Shown here piece by piece: positions 6,868 through 11,166 of a stretch of 11,166 nt of DNA. This stretch comes from Limimaricola sp041580155. GTDB taxonomy: Bacteria; Pseudomonadota; Alphaproteobacteria; Rhodobacterales; Rhodobacteraceae. Position 1 is the first letter of the stretch. Each line of letters opens with the position of its first letter. The notes below the pieces were generated by a model that was not told where the DNA came from, made no database searches, and saw nothing but the letters and a program-made list of their open reading frames with translations. The stretch is taken from the NCBI GenBank assembly GCA_041580155.1, contig JBFGEI010000083.1:1-11166 (forward strand). Direction: 5' to 3'. The position numbers and the translations under genes were made by a program.

Positions 6868-7800
6868 ATGTCCACCAAACTCAGCCGCCGCGCGGCCATC
6901 GCCGCCGGCGCCGCCCTGCCGATGGCAGCGGCGATGACCGCCCTGCCCCGCGCCGCTGCGGCGCAGGACGCGGCGCCCGCCGACCCGATGCTGCCGACGC
7001 ACCAGATGTTCAAGCTGGGCGACGTCACCGTCACCGACCTGCTGGCCGGCAGCCGCGTGGTCCCCGAGCCGCACAAGATCTTCGGGATCAACGTCGATCA
7101 CGAGACCTTCGTGGAGGTCAGCGAAGCGAACTTCCTGCCGACCGACGCGGCCCGGTTCTTCTTCCACCCGGTGCTGATCGAGGCCGATGGCAACACCATC
7201 CTGGTCGACACCGGCAACGACGCCGCCGGCATCACCGGGGCGCTGGCCGCGGCCGGCAAGACCCCCGAGGACATCACCCACGTGGTGCTGACCCACATGC
7301 ATGGCGACCATATCGGCGGGCTGTTCACCGACGTCGGCGAGAAGACTTTCGCCAACGCCTCCTACCACGCCGGCAAGGTCGAATTCGACCATTGGGCGAC
7401 CACCGGCAACGAGGCCTTCGAAGCCAAGGTCCGGCCGCTGGAAGCCGAGCTGCAGTTCTTGGCCGAGGGCGACACCGTCGGCCCGCTTACCGCGATGGAA
7501 GCCTTCGGCCACACCCCCGGCCACCTGGTGTTCCAGGTCGACAGCGGCGACAAGTCGCTGCTGCTGATGGCCGATCTGGCGAACCACTACGTCTGGTCCG
7601 TTGCCTACCCCGACTGGCATGTCAGCTTCGACAGCGACCCCGAAATGGCGGTCGAGACCCGTCGCCGGGTGCTGTCGATGGCGGCCGAGAAGAAGATGCC
7701 GGTGCTGGGCTACCACATGCCCTTCCCCGGCATCGGCTACGTCGAAACCCGCGAGGACGGCTTCCGCTGGGTGGCGCACAGCTACCAGCTGATGATGTGA
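6868..7800 (+). CDS. Tat-exported MBL-fold metallo-hydrolase
   Basis: A 310-residue metallo-beta-lactamase-superfamily hydrolase with a full binuclear metal site: THMHGDH gives H143, H145, D147 and H148, then GHTPGH gives H219, ADLANH gives D236, and GYHMPFPG gives H283. The N terminus MSTKLSRRAAIAAGA has a twin-arginine followed by a hydrophobic stretch and a likely cleavage after about AAAAQ (residues 29-33), so it is probably folded in the cytoplasm and exported by Tat to the periplasm. The ligand spacing (17 residues from H219 to D236, 47 to H283) resembles lactonase- and glyoxalase-like branches, but the substrate cannot be assigned. The start has AAGGGAG 7 nt upstream. The gene is convergent with the MFS gene with only 4 bp between stops. 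Confidence 0.93.
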   Translation: MSTKLSRRAAIAAGAALPMAAAMTALPRAAAAQDAAPADPMLPTHQMFKLGDVTVTDLLAGSRVVPEPHKIFGINVDHETFVEVSEANFLPTDAARFFFHPVLIEADGNTILVDTGNDAAGITGALAAAGKTPEDITHVVLTHMHGDHIGGLFTDVGEKTFANASYHAGKVEFDHWATTGNEAFEAKVRPLEAELQFLAEGDTVGPLTAMEAFGHTPGHLVFQVDSGDKSLLLMADLANHYVWSVAYPDWHVSFDSDPEMAVETRRRVLSMAAEKKMPVLGYHMPFPGIGYVETREDGFRWVAHSYQLMM

Positions 7801-7804
7801 CCCG

Positions 7805-9271
7805 TCAGGCCTCGGCCGGCACCGCGCCGGCCGGGGCCTTCGGCACCAGCTGCGGCTCGGGCAGCCGCCAGACCAGCAGCGCCACCAGCAGGAACGAGGC
7901 GGTGTTGAACCACAGCGCCGCATCGAGCGCCGCGCTGTAGACCGCCGGCCCGTCGGCCGGCATCGCCCGCCGGATCGACGAGAAGAACAGCTCTCCCATC
8001 ACCGCGAGGCCCAGCGCGCCGCCGACCTGCTGGAACGACTGCAACGCCCCCGATCCGCTGCCGGTATCGCGGTCGGCGACATTGGCCAGCACGGTCTGGA
8101 ACAGCGGCGACACCGCGGTGCCGAGGCCAAGCCCGGCCAGCCCCAGCGGCAGGATGAAATCGATCTGCAACAGCGCCTCGCTGCCCTGCGGCAGCGCCAG
8201 CCGCAACAGCAGCATGCCGCTGGCCAGCATCAGCGCGCCGGCCATGATCCGTTCGCGTGGCCAGCGCACCCCGAGCCGGCCCGACACGATCGAGGCCGAC
8301 AGCACGCCAAGCGAGAACGGCAGCGTGGTCAGCCCCGATTGCAACGGCGTCAGCCCGTTGCCGACCTGCAGCATGATCGCCAGCACCAGGAAGAAGCCGG
8401 GGATTCCGGAGAACAGCATCATCGCCAGACCCGACCCGAGCACGTAGTCGCGGTTGCCCAGCAGCGATGCCGGGATCAGCTGCGGCCGCCCGGCCGCGGC
8501 CTGACGGCGCTGCCACCACAGGAAGGCGCCCAGCACGGGCAGCGCCGCCGCCATCATCGCGAAACACCAGATCGGCCATCCCAGCTGCCGGCCCTCGATC
8601 AGCGGGAACAGCACCAGCATCAGCCCGAGACCGGCCAGCACCACGCCAAGCCAGTCGATCCGCAGCTCGGCGGCGCCCGGGATCGGCGGCACGAAGCGCA
8701 GCGCCCCGAGCACCGCGATCACGCCGACCGGGATGTTGACCAGGAAGATCGGCCGCCAGTCGAGCCCGCCGAGATCGGCGCCGATCAGAAAGCCGCCCAG
8801 CAGCGGCCCGGTGACCGCCGCGAGACCCGCCGACAGGCCGAACAGCGCGAACACCGCGCCGCGTTCGCGCGGCGGGAACAGCGCCGGGACGAGCGCCAGC
8901 GTCTGCGGCGTCATCATCGCGCCGCCGATGCCCTGCACCACGCGGGCGCCGACCAGCGTGCCGATCGACGGCGCCAGGCCGCACAGCGCCGAGCCGATGG
9001 TGAACACCGTCACCCCAAGCAGGAACATCCGGCGCCGGCCGATCACGTCGCCCAGCCGCCCCGAGGGCAGCAGGCACAGCGCGAAGGTCAGGATATAGGC
9101 GGCGACGACCCATTCGATCTGGCTGTCGGTGGCGGCGAAGGCGTCCTGCATCGACGGGATCGCCACGTTGACGATGGTCACGTCGACCAAGTTCATGAAC
9201 CCCGCCACCAGCAGCGCGGCCATCGCGATCCATCGGCCGGGCAGCGGCGCGTCGTCGGGGGAATGGGTCAT
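7805..9271 (-). CDS. MFS drug:proton antiporter, DHA2 (EmrB/QacA) family
   Basis: A 488-residue inner-membrane transporter with about 14 hydrophobic segments, the DHA2 size and layout. Motif D1 is LVDVTIVNVAIP around 28-39 with D30 in TM1. Motif A is GRLGDVIGRRR at 71-81. Motif B is ARVVQGIGGAM at 109-119. The antiporter motif C reads G145 to GP (155-156) and GG (159-160), marking proton-driven export. The likely role is efflux of a drug or other small hydrophobic compound; the substrate is not predictable. The start MTHSPDDAPLPGRW at 9271 was chosen because the upstream ATG at 9346 would overlap the DUF1801 gene and add a non-hydrophobic tail; the ribosome-binding site is weak. It lies 46 bp downstream of the DUF1801 gene on the same strand, so it may be co-transcribed with it. 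Confidence 0.95.
   Translation of the reverse strand: MTHSPDDAPLPGRWIAMAALLVAGFMNLVDVTIVNVAIPSMQDAFAATDSQIEWVVAAYILTFALCLLPSGRLGDVIGRRRMFLLGVTVFTIGSALCGLAPSIGTLVGARVVQGIGGAMMTPQTLALVPALFPPRERGAVFALFGLSAGLAAVTGPLLGGFLIGADLGGLDWRPIFLVNIPVGVIAVLGALRFVPPIPGAAELRIDWLGVVLAGLGLMLVLFPLIEGRQLGWPIWCFAMMAAALPVLGAFLWWQRRQAAAGRPQLIPASLLGNRDYVLGSGLAMMLFSGIPGFFLVLAIMLQVGNGLTPLQSGLTTLPFSLGVLSASIVSGRLGVRWPRERIMAGALMLASGMLLLRLALPQGSEALLQIDFILPLGLAGLGLGTAVSPLFQTVLANVADRDTGSGSGALQSFQQVGGALGLAVMGELFFSSIRRAMPADGPAVYSAALDAALWFNTASFLLVALLVWRLPEPQLVPKAPAGAVPAEA
7807..7840 (+). terminator. Candidate terminator of the hydrolase gene, inside the MFS coding end
   Basis: Bases 7807-7820 pair with 7826-7839 in a stem of about 14 bp (one T-G wobble) around the loop ACCGC, ending in TT. 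It begins 7 bases after the hydrolase stop and lies within the last codons of the opposite MFS gene. The stem is very strong but the U tract is only two bases, so it may act as an imperfect terminator or as a 3'-end stabiliser. Confidence 0.42.
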
Positions 9272-9317
9272 CGGGGTCAGGGCTTTCGAATACGGAAATG
9301 AGGGTCCGGGACGCGTC

Positions 9318-9746
9318 TCAGCTGGGCTGCACGGGCCAGAACCCATTCAGCCGATCGAGCCCGTGGCGGATCAGCTCGGCCAGCACCGCGGTGTCGACGT
9401 CGGCCAGCTTGTTCAGATAAAGGCAGGACTTGCCCATCCGGTGCTTGCCGAGCCGGTCGAGGATCGGCTGCGCCTCGTCGTAGCCGGGCATGATGTAGAG
9501 CACCAGGTTCGCCTTGCGCGGCGAAAACCCGGTGGCAAGAAACCGGCCCGAATGGCCGCTGTCATAGGTGTAGTCATAGGCGCCGTAGCCGACGATCGAC
9601 GGCCCCCAGATCACCGGCGAAAAACCGGTCACCTCGCGGAACAGCGCATCGAGCGCCCAGGCGTCGGCGCGCTTGCGCGGCGGCTCGACCGCGTCGAGGA
9701 ACTCCGCGACGCTGGCGCCGGTGGGCTGGGTCTTGGCTTCGGTCAT
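9318..9746 (-). CDS. DUF1801 (YdhG-like) protein
   Basis: A 142-residue soluble protein. The core VAEFLDAV-EPPRKRADAWALDALFREVTGFSPVIWGPSIVGYG (split about residues 13-56), followed by FSPRKANLVLYI (74-85) and LGKHRMGKSCLYLNKLADVD (99-118), matches the DUF1801 family (PF08818). The fold is an alpha/beta sandwich seen in small cytosolic proteins of unknown function. The start at 9746 has GAGGA about 9-10 nt upstream; an in-frame ATG at 9779 lacks this support. Its ATG overlaps the TGA of the small upstream ORF (ATGA), and the MFS gene follows. No catalytic residues are known for the family, so no function is assigned. Confidence 0.9.
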   Translation of the reverse strand: MTEAKTQPTGASVAEFLDAVEPPRKRADAWALDALFREVTGFSPVIWGPSIVGYGAYDYTYDSGHSGRFLATGFSPRKANLVLYIMPGYDEAQPILDRLGKHRMGKSCLYLNKLADVDTAVLAELIRHGLDRLNGFWPVQPS

Positions 9747-9946
9747 GCGGGACGGTCCTCGGACGGGTGGCCCGGCCAAGGCAGCAGATAGACGGGGCTG
9801 ACGTCAAGGCAAGCCCGGCGCAGAGGGTGGCGCAGCCGTGCCGACCCGGCGATGTCTTCCGGCCAACCGGCCGCGATAGGCCGGCGCGCCGCGCTGGTTG
9901 ATGCCACAAACGGAACAGTGACACGCTGTGGTCCGGGCTTGGCCAT
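9743..9946 (-). CDS. Possible small hypothetical protein, 67 residues
   Basis: It begins MAKPGPQRVTVPFVAS and ends LLPWPGHPSEDRPA, rich in Pro, Arg and Ala, with no transmembrane segment, signal peptide or motif that I recognise. Two things favour a real gene: a strong AAGGCAGGAG Shine-Dalgarno about 7 nt before the ATG, and an ATGA overlap between its stop and the DUF1801 start, which suggests coupled translation. Against it, G/C at third codon positions is only about 49 of 67 by hand count, lower than in the neighbouring genes and not above the first positions. It could instead be a leader or spurious ORF. Function unknown. Confidence 0.42.
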   Translation of the reverse strand: MAKPGPQRVTVPFVASTSAARRPIAAGWPEDIAGSARLRHPLRRACLDVSPVYLLPWPGHPSEDRPA

Positions 9947-10082
9947 CGGGGGTCTCCTGCCTTGGCGATTGTTGCACAGACATAGCGCGGTCGCGGCATC
10001 GATCACCGGGCTTTGGCGAAGAGCCGCTGTGCGGTACCGCGCAACACCTGTCGCGCGCTGCTTGGCCGCACCGCCGGACCTG

Positions 10083-10111
10083 TTGTCACCGGCCGGGCGC
10101 ACCGCTAGTCT
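10083..10111 (+). promoter_or_regulatory. Sigma70-type promoter of the MORN-repeat gene
   Basis: TTGTCA (10083-10088, five of six consensus positions) is followed after exactly 17 bases by TAGTCT (10106-10111). Transcription would begin near 10118 and leave a leader of about 55 nt before the ATG at 10174. The rest of the 227-base gap 9947-10173 contains the ribosome-binding site of the minus-strand small ORF and no other gene that I can support. Confidence 0.55.
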
Positions 10112-10130
10112 GTGCCGAAACTGGAAACGG

Positions 10131-10144
10131 GGTTCGGTCGAACC
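10131..10144. promoter_or_regulatory. Palindrome in the leader of the MORN-repeat gene, possible operator
   Basis: GGTTCG-GT-CGAACC is a perfect 6+6 inverted repeat about 20 bp downstream of the proposed -10 element. An alternative fold pairs CGGTC (10135-10139) with GACCG (10146-10150). It could be a repressor site or an mRNA hairpin; no family is recognised. Confidence 0.3.
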
Positions 10145-10173
10145 GGACCGACCATATCGGGGGCAACGCGGCG

Positions 10174-11166
10174 ATGTCGGCAGGACCACTGCGCGCAATG
10201 ATTCTGGCTCCGGCCCTGGCCCTGCTTCTGGCCGGTCCGCTGGCCGCGCAGACCACGTCGACCAAGCAGTACGAGGATGGCGGCGTCTACGAGGGCACCT
10301 TCCTCAACGGCCGCCAGCACGGCCAGGGCACCTACCGGCTGCCGAACGGCTACGAATACACCGGCGAATGGTTCGAGGGCGAGATCCGCGGCCAGGGCAC
10401 GGCGCAGTTTCCCAATGGCTCGGTCTACGAGGGCGAATTCGCCCGCGGCAAGCCCGAAGGCTTCGGTAGCATCACCTTCTCGGATGGCGGCACCTATGAA
10501 GGGGAATGGGAAGACGGCAAGATCACCGGCCGCGGTGTTGCGAACTACGCCAATGGGTCTTGCTACGAGGGCGGTTTCCGCAACGCGATGCACCACGGCA
10601 TCGGAACACTGCTTATCCCGAAAATTGTCCCTGAAAAACTTGATGCATCTGACAATGTCGATGATGCAGCTATACTTCGCGTCTGTTCGGCGAGCATTGG
10701 AGATGCCGTTAACTCAACAGCAGAAGAGACGCGGAGCGCCGCCAACGAGGAAAATGCACTAAAGCACTGGCTTGACTACACATATGAAGGCCAGTGGGTC
10801 AACGGCGTCAAAGAAGGCCAGGGCAAAATAACTTACTCCGACGGCTCGACCTACGACGGCATGATGGCGGCCGGCGTCCGCGATGGCACCGGAACTTTGG
10901 CGATGGCCGATGGGACGAATTACACCGGCGGCTTTGTCGACGGGCGAATTGAGGGGAAAGGCAAGCTGGTCCAGCCAAATGGCGATATCTACGAGGGCGA
11001 CTTCTTGGCCGGCAAGCGCCAGGGGACCGGCACCGTCACCTACGAGAACGGCGACGTCTACCAGGGCGCCTTCGTCGACGACCGGCGCCACGGCCAGGGC
11101 AGCTTCACCGGCACCGACGGCTACCGCTACGTCGGCTCCTGGGTCGATGGCCGGATCGAGGGACAG
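10174..11166 (+). CDS. Secreted MORN-repeat protein (3' end outside window)
   Basis: The reading frame stays open for 331 codons to the right edge. A signal peptide is clear: MSAGPLRAM, the core ILAPALALLLAGPLAA, and a likely cleavage after about residue 25-26. Eleven MORN units follow, each 23 residues with the pattern YxGxWxxGxxxGxGxxxxxxG; the first conserved Tyr is residue 39. Units 5 and 6 are separated by about 50 residues (about 151-200) with no MORN pattern. MORN units form extended beta-hairpin sheets used for scaffolding or lipid/membrane contact; here the protein would lie in the periplasm or outside the cell. The start at 10174 has a weak purine tract; ATG 10198 (M9) is an alternative with AGGA upstream and would still leave a signal peptide. 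Codon use turns AT-richer in the middle of the gene. Function unknown. Confidence 0.9.
   Translation, partial: MSAGPLRAMILAPALALLLAGPLAAQTTSTKQYEDGGVYEGTFLNGRQHGQGTYRLPNGYEYTGEWFEGEIRGQGTAQFPNGSVYEGEFARGKPEGFGSITFSDGGTYEGEWEDGKITGRGVANYANGSCYEGGFRNAMHHGIGTLLIPKIVPEKLDASDNVDDAAILRVCSASIGDAVNSTAEETRSAANEENALKHWLDYTYEGQWVNGVKEGQGKITYSDGSTYDGMMAAGVRDGTGTLAMADGTNYTGGFVDGRIEGKGKLVQPNGDIYEGDFLAGKRQGTGTVTYENGDVYQGAFVDDRRHGQGSFTGTDGYRYVGSWVDGRIEGQ
10288..11166 (+). repeat. Tandem 69-nt MORN-coding repeats with one 150-nt interruption
   Basis: The codon for the conserved Tyr of each unit starts at 10288, 10357, 10426, 10495, 10564, 10783, 10852, 10921, 10990, 11059 and 11128. Every step is 69 nt except 10564 to 10783, which is 219 nt (69 + 150). 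The repeats are diverged at the DNA level apart from the TACGAGGGC-like core. Confidence 0.9.

Noticed and set aside
6868..7800. Calling the MBL hydrolase an AHL lactonase (quorum quencher)
   Set aside because: Metal ligands and spacing fit many MBL branches; no lactonase-specific evidence and the Tat signal is not diagnostic.
9272..9346. Upstream ATG for the MFS gene (9346)
   Set aside because: It overlaps the DUF1801 stop region and adds 25 non-conserved residues before the canonical short DHA2 N terminus.
9852..10469. 205-codon plus-strand frame across the promoter and start of the MORN gene
   Set aside because: It crosses the promoter, palindrome and signal-peptide region in a different frame from the clear MORN array.

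Overview
The window looks like ordinary chromosome of a high-GC alphaproteobacterium, most likely Rhodobacterales (Paracoccaceae-like). This is inferred from the strong G/C bias at third codon positions, the tesA/ybbA/ybbP and gltX types, and the 5'-TTGTCA-(17)-TAGTCT-3' style promoter. I see no rRNA, tRNA, CRISPR array, insertion sequence, integrase or attachment site.

Left part (1-1033): the N-terminal half of a TolB-like beta-propeller protein runs off the left edge on the minus strand. A 254-base leader separates it from a cold-shock protein gene on the plus strand, which ends in a textbook intrinsic terminator.

Centre left (1034-4982): the arylesterase/lysophospholipase gene tesA (minus) is divergent from the ABC exporter pair ybbA-ybbP (plus), the same neighbourhood as in E. 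coli. The tesA and ybbA start codons share two base pairs, and ybbA and ybbP overlap by an ATGA. A symmetrical G/C-rich hairpin then separates ybbP from the convergent gltX gene.

Centre (4983-7800): gltX (glutamyl-tRNA synthetase, minus) is divergent from a small zincin-like metallopeptidase gene. A Tat-exported metallo-beta-lactamase-fold hydrolase follows on the plus strand, with a hairpin that covers its ribosome-binding site.

Right (7805-9946): a minus-strand set, probably one operon read right to left. It holds a possible 67-residue protein whose stop overlaps the next start, a DUF1801 protein, and a 14-TM MFS drug:proton antiporter. The MFS gene ends 4 bp from the end of the hydrolase gene, and a long hairpin inside its last codons probably terminates the hydrolase transcript.

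Right end (9947-11166): a 227-base intergenic region carries a good sigma70-type promoter and a palindrome. It leads into a secreted MORN-repeat protein that runs off the right edge. Its repeats keep an exact 69-nt period except for one insertion of exactly 150 nt (50 codons) with markedly lower GC. That is the most unusual structure in the window.

Nothing here amounts to a clearly new multi-gene system. The items most worth checking are the interrupted MORN array, the unrecognised small ORF, and the overlapping divergent starts.
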